This document shows, piece by piece, positions 21,710-31,547 of a DNA stretch of 64,000 bases; position 1 is the first letter of the stretch, and every line of letters begins with the position of its first letter. The notes beneath the pieces are model-generated. The model was given only the letters and a program-made list of their open reading frames with translations. It made no database searches and had not been told where the DNA came from. A program made the translations under genes and the position numbers. This stretch comes from Ochromonas danica (taxonomy: Eukaryota > Sar > Chrysophyceae > Chromulinales > Chromulinaceae): the NCBI GenBank assembly GCA_015146655.1, contig VKHL01000108.1, forward strand, positions 37,103-101,102, written 5' to 3'.

Positions 21710-22611
21710 ATGGATCTGGTTAAGTTCAAGCGAGATCAGGAACAGTATCGCGATCATGTGCAGAGGATTCGTGCTATGGGTCCTATGCTAGAGTGAGTCA
21801 ATTTCTCCTTCTCTACCCCGCAGACTGCTTGCTGACTCACCCTCCTCCTCCTCCCAGCTCCTCTACCCCAGAGTCATTAGGTCTGAAGCACCTAGCAGTG
21901 AGGCCCAAAAAGATGCAGTTGATGGAAGACCGAAGGCAAGAAGTCGCGAAGGAGAACGCCAAGCTAATGTCTCTAATGACTGAGGTACCTCCTCCTCCTC
22001 CTCCTGTGACTCTTTGACGTATTGCTTTCTCTTTTTCTTTCGATGACAATGGCGTTGTGGCAAAGATTATGAACGAGAAGCGCGAGCAGCCAAGGCACGA
22101 GCGCGCCATCAGTTTGAACGAGCCCTACAGGCGGCGCGTGGTGGACAAGATCAACAACGAGAACGAGCGCATGATGCAGAGGCTCAAGCGCGTCGGACCT
22201 GTTATCAGCAACTCCTCCTTCGAGGTGGACTTTAAGAAGCACCTGAAGGCCGAGTCTCATCTCCGTCGCCGACAGATGAAGCCTCTGGCCGTGCCCAAGG
22301 ATCTCTACGCGGCAGCCTCCTCCTCCTCCCCCAATGCTGCTCTGACTGGCAGCGCCTCTTCCACTTTCAACTCCTCGCTCTATACCGCACAGAAGTCATC
22401 CCTCCCTGGGAGCCCTTCTGGTCTCGACATGTTCGATGGCATGGACTCTTCGCCCATTCGCTCGGTGGCAGATTTCCGCAAAAACGTCATCGCCACGAAG
22501 AAGATCGCTCGTCTTGCTGGCATGGACATGCAACAGCCGCAGATGGCGACGAGAAGCAGGCCACTCTCCCAGCAGTCAGACACTCTCTTTGAGCTCAACC
22601 ATTCCTCGTAA
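21710..22611 (+). CDS. CFAP97/Hemingway-type (KIAA1430 domain) ciliary protein
   Basis: Three exons (21710-21792, 21858-21984, 22066-22611) join in frame to 251 aa. Residues about 1-115 match the KIAA1430-like domain of CFAP97 and the fly Hemingway protein. A basic helix (FKRDQEQYRDHVQRIRAMGP) is followed by LAVRPKKMQLMEDRRQEVAKEN and LNEPYRRRVVDKINNENERM, with the family's R-x-L-x(2)-I-x(2)-EN style near the end. This family is linked to axoneme assembly and sperm or flagellar function. The C-terminal half is Ser-rich and probably disordered. With IFT80 and the KIF24-like kinesin it argues for a flagellated cell. The ends of this gene and the next converge 104 nt apart. Confidence 0.8.
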
Positions 22612-22715
22612 GGCAGACGAGACAGCCGCTCTGTACTCTGTATATAGACTAAGTGTAGTTACATTCCTTTAGTTTTCATTAGCTTTTTAGTATTTACATC
22701 ACCATCAGCACCTTT

Positions 22716-25591
22716 TCACACAAGCTCGAGGACTTTATACATCAATTCGTAGCTCAGGCGATGCTGTCCGTCGTAGTGAGACAGCAAGTAGGAGGTGTAA
22801 ACGATGGAGGGAGCAAAGAGATCAACTCTAGACCTCCGACTGTTGCTTTTGGGAACTTCTGACAAAATCTGTAGTCGCTGGTGGAGTAGTTTGGCCAATT
22901 CCAAGCGCCCTTCGCTGTCAACGCTCTTCTCGAAGAGTTCTTTGGTCCTCCGCACTTCATCCATGTCTTCATCGTAGGCGATTGCCTTCAGCAACTCCCG
23001 CAACACCTGCACGGACAAGAGACAGTGTGAGTACATCATCACATCACCTTTGATAGACCACATTCACTCACCGCATCGCGACAGCCAGGCTGGAGAGCTA
23101 AATAGCTGCCAAGAGTGAACTGCAAAGGCGAAGGAGAGAACAGATCGCCCAAGTTGAACTTGTCGATAAGCTGCAAGGCTAGTACAGCGCACTCATCTTG
23201 ATCAAGAACATAGTTCGTATCTGTGAATACACGCTGCAGCAAGACAGGGAGATGCTGCGAGTTGTGCATACTCTGCCTCAAGAAGCGCATAAGAATGCGA
23301 AGAGCGGGAGCATCCATCTCCACTCCATACCGACGCATCAATCCCAAGAGCTGTTGTAACAAATCAATCGTTCAGTTCAATGGTACGGATATCAAAAGAT
23401 AACAATGGCACAAACCTCGAGAAAAGCATCTTTGTAGATAGCTTTTGGTAGATGCATCAAAGGTCTCTTTATGAAGACCTGAACACAGGCTCCACTCCAA
23501 TCTTTACTATACAGAGAGTCTCCCACAGCTACCGTTGTTGTGCTGTCGTCATAGCTGTCGTGACTATCATCTGCGGTAACGTCCTGGTCTTCGATATCCC
23601 AGTCGCTTGGAACGACAAGACGTCTCATAGACCGTAAAGCGCGGAGCTTGCTTTGATAAACGGAAGTCTTGCAGAGCTCCTTTTCTCGCATAGCAACATG
23701 CATGACTTCGAGGACGCCGTAGAGATCTACGCGGGAGGTGGCCATTCGCAGCATTGACTGCAGAGTGCCATAAGGCAGTGGGTGCTGGCGCAACTGCAAC
23801 TCTTGTACCAATAACAACATCCAAGAAACGCTGGGATAGATTTTGACTGTATGAGATAGCTTGTGAACAAGTTTGTGCAGCGCTTCATCATCAAGTTGGC
23901 GCAGAAGGTCTTTGACCGCGGGCCAAAAGTGAGGTTCTCCATCGAATACTTTGAAAGCAGCATCGATGTTTAGATCCTGAGCTAAAAGGCTATCAAACGG
24001 AGGAGGTCTGACAGGCAACATGGGATCTACTTTAGTGACCACCAAGTTGCAGCTTCCATCCCGCAAAAAGGCCACTTTGTGATGTAATTGCAGACTATCG
24101 CAGAGGTTTCGCATGACTTTGCGCTCTGCAGGAATGATATTGCTGAAGAACAAGGACAGAGACAGGACAGAGATTTTACAAACACTACAGCGAAATGCAG
24201 AAGTCAGACCACTCTACCTCAACTCCAGCGTATCCTTCGTGGAGTCATGGAAGAACTCCATTAACGAATTATAATGAATTCGAGCCGAGTGAAAGGGATC
24301 ATGTTTCGATGCTTCCGAGAGATCCGCACCTCTCATGCGGTAGGCTAAAGTCCAATAGGATGTGTAGAAGTTGAAAGTGCGCAATATGCCTCGAGCATTG
24401 GCGCCATACGCCGAGGCGTACTTAAACTTGCTCTCTAGCAATAGCGCTGACAAAGAGGTATGCTGCTTACGAATATCTATACCTTTCCAACCCTTCTTCC
24501 GACTCACCACAGCCTCTATTTATTATGACAAAGACGGGTTAGTAATGGGGACGACATGATAGGCAAACAGACTGCAAACCTCCTTGAGAAAAGGCTCTTA
24601 ATAGAGACAAAACATCCGACTCCATAGGCATATCCTTTCGACTGCCTACTCTCTGCAGAAGTTGCCTAAAAGATTGCACGCAAAGCTCCGTCAGCTGGAC
24701 CAATCAATCAACAGAATCATGGCTACCTTACCGAGCAAAATTCGTCACCAGCTCATCTTCCCTCGCGGCGGAAGCTACAGAAGCTATGAACTTGGCAACG
24801 GAGAAGGAGATCCATCCCGATTTGTCGTACTGGGCGAGCATCATCTCCATCACTTGGCTCACATATTTCGACAAGTCCAGCTTGCCCATTCTCTTAACGC
24901 CACCAAAGGATACCGTCAAACGATTGACCTTGGAAATGGAAACAAACTTCGCCAAGTCCTCTCGCTGATGCCGCACGATAAGTTTGACCAGACGCAGAGC
25001 TTTGAGCACGCCGGTATCATTCTCAGCCATCAGCCCGCCCAAGACGAAGAAGAGCAAGTTTTCTGACAAGGCCTGGTTGTGGCGAATCGTATAGCCTATA
25101 GCATGGTATGCTGGCGTCCACAAAGCATGCTCCACGCACTTCTGTGTGAAGGCTTGAGTGAGAGACTCTGAGAGGACGAGGTGGTGCACTCCGCAGTGCT
25201 TCAGCACCTCCGCGCCCACATCAAAGACGTTCTTCTCAAGAGAAAAGGTCAAGCACTTCTCTAGGATGGAGATATTGCGGACCATGAGCGCTTGGTCGAC
25301 GAGCAGAGATAGAGTGTCGCCATCTCTCTGCAGCAAGGCCTCGTCCAGCATGCTGCTCAGCACAGAGGGAGAGAGAGCAGCTGCCTGAGACCCACTCCCA
25401 CCCAGCCCTTTGCTTCCTTTATGTACATTGGCAGCCTTCTGAGAGAGAGATTTCACGTTCTCACTTCCAAACTTCAATACAGCTTGAGTGGGGGGCTCAG
25501 GTTGCTTCGATCCCAGCCATCGGAGGCTCAGCAGAGACTGTTGTGACCAAGCCCTGCGAAACCGTGACAGACACGGGGATCTAAGAAGCAT
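22716..25591 (-). CDS. Large mitochondrial-targeted protein of unknown function
   Basis: Six exons (25591-24732, 24665-24580, 24515-24218, 24142-23416, 23350-23072, 23006-22716) join in frame to 846 aa. The ATG at 25591 gives MLLRSPCLSRFRRAWSQQ, a basic, amphipathic, acid-free leader typical of mitochondrial import; the frame is open upstream but has no ATG. The remainder is almost wholly alpha-helical with leucine-rich helices of 20-35 residues, reminiscent of pentatricopeptide, FASTK or similar helical-repeat proteins, yet I find no repeat register or named motif. Such proteins often act in organelle RNA metabolism, but that is only a guess here. A Ser/Asp-rich insertion (DDSHDSYDDSTTT) lies in the fourth exon. 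It is divergent from the FKBP gene. Confidence 0.7.
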
Positions 25592-26115
25592 GATAATGAC
25601 GTGCAAGGAGGAAGCACTCCGTGCGCTCTTCTGTCGACGCTAATAGACGACGAGACAGACAGACTTGGACTTGCAGCCCCAGCAGCAGCCGCCCCTCACT
25701 CCGGCGGGTGACGTTAACTTCCCCTGCCTGCAGCCTCGCAGAGCAACAGTGGTGGCATATGACAACAATTCGGAATTCTCTTTCTGTTCCTCTTCTTCCA
25801 GTAAGCTGGCTGTGCAACTTGGACACTTTAAGAAAAGGCTAGGCTGCTGTTGTAAGTAAGATAACTGACAATTACCATGTAACTGTATAAAGCTCCCACG
25901 AACCAGGTTGCCACTGAATCTAGACTAGTCTAGATCTAGACTAGACTGGGCCAGACTCTGGAGGTGAATGGGGTGAGAGGAGAGATGGGGAGGAAAGCGT
26001 TTTCTGACAAACGAGGAGAGAAACGAGTTGTTCCAGTGGCAGGAAAACATCTCCGGATCTGCTACAGTAACGTTACCACTTCACTTTGCTGATCGCAAGC
26101 AGTTAGATCCATAAG
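25592..26115. promoter_or_regulatory. Divergent intergenic region with a CTAG-rich palindrome
   Basis: This 524-nt gap lies between two outward-facing genes. A perfect 20-nt palindrome, CTAGTCTAGATCTAGACTAG, is at 25925-25944. A related TCTAGACTAGA string occurs near 45602-45612, in another divergent promoter region. Open frames at 25621-25859 have no recognisable content. Confidence 0.4.
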
Positions 26116-26821
26116 ATGCACTTCACCTTGCTCTTCCTCTCTGTCATCATAAGCTTCTGCGCTAGTGCATTGGCGTTTCGTCCGTCTCTTCTTCCATCGA
26201 GGGCAAGGGCAGCGCCTGCCATGGCCTGCACCTCCCAGGAGTCGTCCTCTCCACTGGCCGCGATGAAAAAGAATATCTTCCGAAGCATCGGAGCATCTGC
26301 TCTTATTGCGGGATCTCTCTTCATGTCCTCTGCCAGTCCTGTGCAAGCGTCTGCCGAAGCCTTCCAGACGACTCAGTCGGGGCTGCAGTATCGAGACCTG
26401 AAAGTGGGCGATGGAGCTGTGCCGCAGGTCGGAGACACCGTGCGTGTGCACTACACGGGTTGGCTGGATGGCTTTGACAATGAGAAGAAGTTCGACAGCA
26501 GCTATGACCGCCGCAGCCCGCTCGCCTTCAAGGTGGGCGTGCATCAAGTGATTTCAGGTCATTCTCCTCTTCCTTTCTGTGCTTCTGCTGTCACTGATAG
26601 TGGCGACGGTGGTTGTTAAATGCGCACCTTCTCATGTCTTGATCACATGTTGTGTGTCAGGTTGGGATGAGGGACTGCTGACAGACATGCACGTTGGTGG
26701 TAAGCGAGAGCTTGTCATCCCACCGGACCTGGGATACGGCAAGAGAGGGGCAGGTGGTGTCATCCCACCTGACTCCACTCTCTACTTCAGGGTGGAACTC
26801 GTTGGTGTTGGCGCTCGATAA
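26116..26821 (+). CDS. FKBP-type peptidyl-prolyl isomerase with plastid (thylakoid-lumen) presequence
   Basis: Two exons (26116-26557, 26661-26821) give 200 aa. The C-terminal 110 residues are a full FKBP domain ([55 protein letters not shown]), which catalyses proline cis-trans isomerisation. The first 20 residues are an ER signal peptide, cleaved after ALA with FRP next; Phe at +1 is the hallmark of import into red-derived complex plastids. A basic Ser-rich transit stretch follows, then a second hydrophobic signal ([23 protein letters not shown]) typical of thylakoid-lumen proteins. No twin-arginine pair precedes it (KKNIFRS instead), so the Sec route is the better guess. The tripartite leader is the strongest clue to the organism's plastid type. 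Confidence 0.9.
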
Positions 26822-26850
26822 ACACTTAATAAACACTTAATAAACACTTA
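26819..26850 (+). repeat. Three 11-nt direct repeats at the FKBP stop codon, containing AATAAA
   Basis: The unit TAAACACTTAA is present almost three times in tandem. The first copy supplies the TAA stop of the FKBP gene, and the junctions create AATAAA, so the array may act as a multiple polyadenylation signal. Confidence 0.8.
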
Positions 26851-27090
26851 CAGCCTCTAAGTAAACAACTTGTCTACAGCAAACACAGTTTAGTTTAGAG
26901 TTAAAGTCGATACTTCTTTTTCCTCGATTGTTGCTTTTGTTTGCACAAGACGTCGTCACTGTTGATTGTTGATGGTATGTTAAATCCACCCCAATCTTCC
27001 AGATTCTGGCTGTCTGGCTATTTGGCTATTTGGCAGTGGCAATCTAGTCTATTCATTCCCAGTTGCAATTGCAAGAGAAAGAACAGCGAG

Positions 27091-28675
27091 ATGGAGAGAC
27101 AGAGAGTGAGCTTTCTCATCCTCTTTGTGCTGTTTCTTATCGCCTGCTGCGATTTGTGCCATGCCTTGAGGTCCCTGGTCATGGGGACGGGTAACTCCTT
27201 CGGCAAGCTCTTCCGCATCTCCACCTTCGGCGAGTCACACGGTCGAGGGGTGGGAGTCATCGTGGATGGCTGCCCGCCAAGAGTTCGTCTGACTGAAGAA
27301 GACATCCAGGAGGAGTTGCGTAGGAGGAAGCCAGGGCAATCTCGTCTGACAACTCCACGCGACGAGGAGGACGTGGCAGAGGTGCTGAGCGGCCTCAGCG
27401 CAGACGGACACACCCTGGGCACGCCCATCTCCATCCTCGTGCGAAACAAGGACCAGCGCAGTAAAGACTACGACGAGCTGGACAGCAAGTACCGTCCCTC
27501 CCACGCCGACGCCTCCTATGATGCCAAGTATGGTCTGCGCGCAGTGGCGGGGGGAGGACGATCGTCGGCCAGAGAGACCATCGCTCGAGTAGCCGCAGGA
27601 GCCATTGCGAAGAAAATCCTTAAGCTGTACAGTGGAGTTGAGATAGTGGGCTATGTGTGCAAAGTGCAAGAGATCGCTTTAGAGGGAGTCGACTGGGACA
27701 CCGTCACCACTGCCATGGTAACTTATGCTACACACTCACCCTTCATGTGATACAGACTAATAGCTAGTGCTCGTGTCTTCTAGGTGGATAGCAACATTAT
27801 GCGGTGCCCAGACTCCGTCACGGCTCAGAAGATGATTGATCGTGTGGATAGTATTCGCCGGGAGGGCAACAGCGTTGGTGGAGTCGTCGAGGTCGTTGTT
27901 CGCAATGTGCCCAGTGGATGGGGTGCGCCTGCTTTTGATAAACTCGAGGCTGAATTGGCCAAGGCTTGCATGTCTTTACCAGCCTCCAAGGGGTTTGAGG
28001 TGGGGCCATCTGATGTCCATTAGACGTTTATCAATGTGATGGAAACATTTTGTGGCTAGATTGGATCAGGATTTGCTGGTACTTTGCTGACGGGGAAAGA
28101 GCACAACGACGAGTTTTATGTGGATGGAGATGGACGAACAAGGTTAGGTGAATTATCTCATTTCGATGACGGCATCATCTAACTCACCATTGTTTCCCTC
28201 TGTCGGGATTATTGCTTTTGTCTGGGTGTTTGCTTTTGTTTTGGCGCTGCTTATATTCAGGACTCGAACAAATCGTAGTGGCGGCATCCAAGGAGGAATT
28301 TCTAACGGCGAGAATATTGTGCTCCGTGTGGCTTTCAAGCCCACCTCAACCATCGGCCAGGAGCAACACACTGTGACTCGTGAAGGTAAGGCACTGCCTT
28401 GCATGTTTGCGAATACTTGATTGTGCTGAGAGGCGAGTATGCTATACATAGGAGTGGAGTCGACTTTGCGTGGAAAAGGAAGACATGATCCCTGTGTATT
28501 GCCGCGTGCTGTGCCTATTGTGGAGGCGATGGTGGCGCTTGTTTTGGTCGATGCACTTATGCAACAGCAAGCGCAGACCACACTTTTCCCTGCTGCAGGT
28601 CTGTCTGATGGATCTGTATGCCCGGCAGTGCAGCCAAAGCTGGGAAAAGTGAAATCTCCCAGCGAAGGCAAGTAG
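27091..28675 (+). CDS. Chorismate synthase, plastid-targeted
   Basis: Five exons (27091-27717, 27784-27999, 28060-28142, 28261-28385, 28452-28675) join in frame to 424 aa. The enzyme converts EPSP to chorismate with reduced FMN, the last step of the shikimate pathway. All family signatures are present: [31 protein letters not shown] and [13 protein letters not shown], ending with RAVPIVEAM. The leader [20 protein letters not shown]...CHALRS is a signal peptide, as expected for proteins entering a complex plastid via the ER. The transit part after it is very short, since the catalytic domain starts about 30 residues in. The frame is open further upstream with another ATG at 26971, but that would place the hydrophobic segment internally; ATG 27091 is preferred. 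It follows the FKBP gene in tandem. Confidence 0.93.
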
Positions 28676-28787
28676 TGAATTAACAATTGCATAAAACATT
28701 AAAATAGAAGAGTTGCTGCAACCGCCCAAACATTTAAATTACATCTGTAGTAGTCTTCGGACGCTAGTCTTGATCAAAAATACTCCT

Positions 28788-30998
28788 CTACTTCTTCTTC
28801 ATAATATACACACCATGGTAAGGCTGGAGGAAAGGCAAGAAGGGCACAGCACCACGCTCGCGCTTGTCCCAAACCACTTCGAATTTGTCTTGATATTGTT
28901 GAAGTTGCTCATTTTCCAAGAGATAGACATGGTCACAAGCGAACCAGTTCTTGTGGAACCAAGACTCAGCCGTTCGGGCAACTGAGAAAAGTGGGGAAAG
29001 ATTGTCGTCGTAGTTACCGTGCAAGAAGAAATCAGCAATCATCAAATGAGAATCCTTCTTCAACATCTTGTGGATATTATTGATAGTAGCAGCTTGATCA
29101 GGGATCATAGTGAAGGAGTAAGACATTGTAACGATATCAGCACCCTCACGAAGCTTGAGTTCGTCGAGAAGATCAGCCTTAGTAACATCATACTCCACAG
29201 CCTTTGCGATGTCAGAGAGACCCATGGCATCAATTCTAATTCAAAACAAAATCACAGCGATGAGAAAGGTGAACTGAAGTACACGCTATGATAGGAGGAT
29301 AGGATTATCTCACCTTCTCTGTGCAATTTCTAACAATGAGGCAGAGATGTCCACAACATAAATAGCCTTGAAATACTTACGGATAACATCAGGATGGAAA
29401 AATTCCAAGTTTCTAGCAGTTCCGCCTCCAATATCAACCCAGATCATATCACCTTTCGCTGAGAGAGGGAAGGCATCCAACATGAGAGGTCTGGCATGAA
29501 GTAATCCTTCGCGGAAAGCATCGTAGCCCTCCTTCTGATACTTGTAGAAACTTTCCATCTTCTGGGCATGACCAGTGATTTGAAGAGTCGAGGAGACAAT
29601 AGGCTTCCAGAAGGGGAAGGTGACCATCTTCACACCCGTGATGAGATTGGTCAAGAGACCTTTATCTTGCTTGGTATTCACACGATCTTCGTAAGCGACC
29701 TGCAAGTTCTTGATGTGAGCAATCCAAGTGGACCAGTACATACCGACGCGGTCATCACTGTCATCAACTCTCTCAGCCTGGAGCCAAAAGAGAGGAGCAG
29801 CATGAACCTCGTCAGCAAAGCTGCGCCAGAAGATCTTTCCTCTCTCACGATCCATCTTCTGAATGAGGTGAGTGATCTCTTCATTGATCATACGATCAGG
29901 CATCCAGTCCATATGATCCAACAAGGAAGCCACTGTGAAGGGGGTAGTGGATTGAGCGATGGCAGATAAGAGGGTTCCATGCACGAGGTTGAGCTTGCCC
30001 TTCTGCAGATTTGCCTTCAGCTTGTCGAAGTTCTCTCTACGGAGATAGCGTGGGCAGTTCTCAGGCTTGTAATAGCCAAGAATATAGCCAGAGTAGAAGT
30101 AGTTGTCATTGACGAGGTCGGTCTTGAAGAAAACTCTCTCAATAACCATTGCCAAGTTGTTGGGTCTGTGCAGACCCAGGGCCATTTGTCTCTCAGGAAC
30201 ACCCGCCAAGCAGCATCCACCGCGGAGGAGAATGTTGTCCATCAGCCAAGCCACGGCGCGAATAGAATACGAGTTTCTGGCAATGTGCTTCTGCAAATCA
30301 GCCTTGGTGGTACCCTTCTCAAGTTCTCTGCGGATGAAGCCAAGACCCATCAAAGGAAACAAAATACGAAAGAGAAACCAGGACATGTTGCCGGAGGTGC
30401 CAGAGTACATGAAAGACTGGATGGTGTTGATCTTCTCGTCCCAGAACTCTTGAGAGGTGGCGCTGAGGGAGGTGCGCAGCTTGCTCTGGTAGACCTCACG
30501 CAGAAGCTTCATGTTGGATCGAGAGAAGATGTCGAAGAAAGAGTCATAGTCCAAGTGCAAGATGGCAACCTTCTTGAGCTCGGTAAGGGCAATTTGGCAA
30601 AGATTGAAATCAACGGCAGTGACGGTGGCGCCCTCGATGATGTAGTCCAAGGCATTGCAGCCAGCAGAAGCGATGGTGATCACGTGGTCACTGTCGTTCA
30701 GGTTGAAGACGCGATGGTCCATACGAGGATCCTGTACAAAGCAACATTGTCAGTGAGGGCCAGCAGCGCTGCCTTCGTCACTCTCAGTAGTCAAGCTTAC
30801 CTCCCAGCTAACGTTGTAGATGTAGGTTCGGTTAAGAAACTTAAACATAATCTTGTCGTGGATCTGAGCGAACAAGTAGATGAAGGGAGAGATTCCCAAA
30901 AGCACGACGCTGAGAATGGCATCGGCAATGGGATTCATCTCATTGTTCACCAGTTTACGACGAAGTCGTTCCTCGCGGTCAATTGGTCTCGAATACAT
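28788..30998 (-). CDS. BTA1: Betaine lipid (DGTS) synthase, BtaA-BtaB fusion
   Basis: Three exons (30998-30801, 30731-29314, 29235-28788) join in frame to 687 aa. The protein makes diacylglyceryl-N,N,N-trimethylhomoserine, a phosphorus-free membrane lipid. The N-terminal about 430 residues are BtaA-like (DUF3419), the SAM:diacylglycerol 3-amino-3-carboxypropyl transferase, with SWEDPRMDHRVF and ITIASAGCNALDY. The C-terminal about 230 residues are BtaB-like N-methyltransferase, with the SAM motif WVDIGGGTARNLEFF. A hydrophobic stretch near residues 27-46 suggests membrane (ER) attachment; it is not a cleavable signal. A GC-rich block (31096-31141) lies upstream of the start. Phosphate-dependent regulation is known for this enzyme elsewhere but not visible here. 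Confidence 0.92.
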
Positions 30999-31547
30999 GA
31001 TGGATGACGAGATCAGGGAGATCGAGCGAGGGGTTGTTGGCTAGGCCGAGCTGCTGCGCGTCGAATCTTTCTTTGTTGTGTTCGTGGTGGTGACCAGCTG
31101 CGGCGGCTGGCCAGGCGCGAGGCGGCGAGGCGCGGGGCGGTCAGACGAGGTTGCGTGACGAGTGACGGGTGGGTGGTGAGTGGCAAAACTTGGGTCCTAA
31201 GCTATTTTTCCCAGCGAATGCCTTGGGAAGATATCAGACGACTGGCAAATAACCTGGTCTGTAGTACTGTAGTCTAGGTTATTTGATTGGTTAGGTTAGG
31301 TTAGGTTAGAGGAGGTGATAACTTGGAGGTAGCTAACAAAACATTCATTCTTGGGGAGGTGGTACACTACAATTAGCAGATAACAAACAGACATCTAAAG
31401 GCACGGCAGCACTTCACTCCGCTGTCCCGTGGTTACAACAAACACGCTCATCCACCCAGTGGCGATAGAAGGCCAAGCTTTCATTTTCTTGTCATGGTGC
31501 TGCTTGACAACATTCATGCCACAAAGGAGTTAAATCAAAAAAATAAG
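30999..31547. promoter_or_regulatory. Upstream region of BTA1 with GC-rich block and (TTAGG) repeats
   Basis: This 549-nt spacer separates two minus-strand genes. Near 31096-31141 is a strongly GC-rich segment (GGCGGCTGG..., GGCGCGGGGCGG) unlike the rest of the window, placed 100-140 nt upstream of the BTA1 start and probably in its promoter or 5' UTR. Four tandem GGTTA/TTAGG units occur near 31288-31308. Confidence 0.45.

Noticed and set aside
26941-27090. Upstream extension of chorismate synthase
   Set aside because: The frame is open and has an ATG at 26971, but the signal peptide fits the ATG at 27091; the extension would bury it.
29979-31007. 342-codon open frame on the plus strand
   Set aside because: It lies antisense to the BtaA half of the betaine-lipid synthase, which has clear family motifs, and shows no domain of its own; a mirror frame of biased codon use.
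31288-31308. (TTAGG)n as telomeric repeat
   Set aside because: Four units within an ordinary promoter region; too short to call an interstitial telomere.
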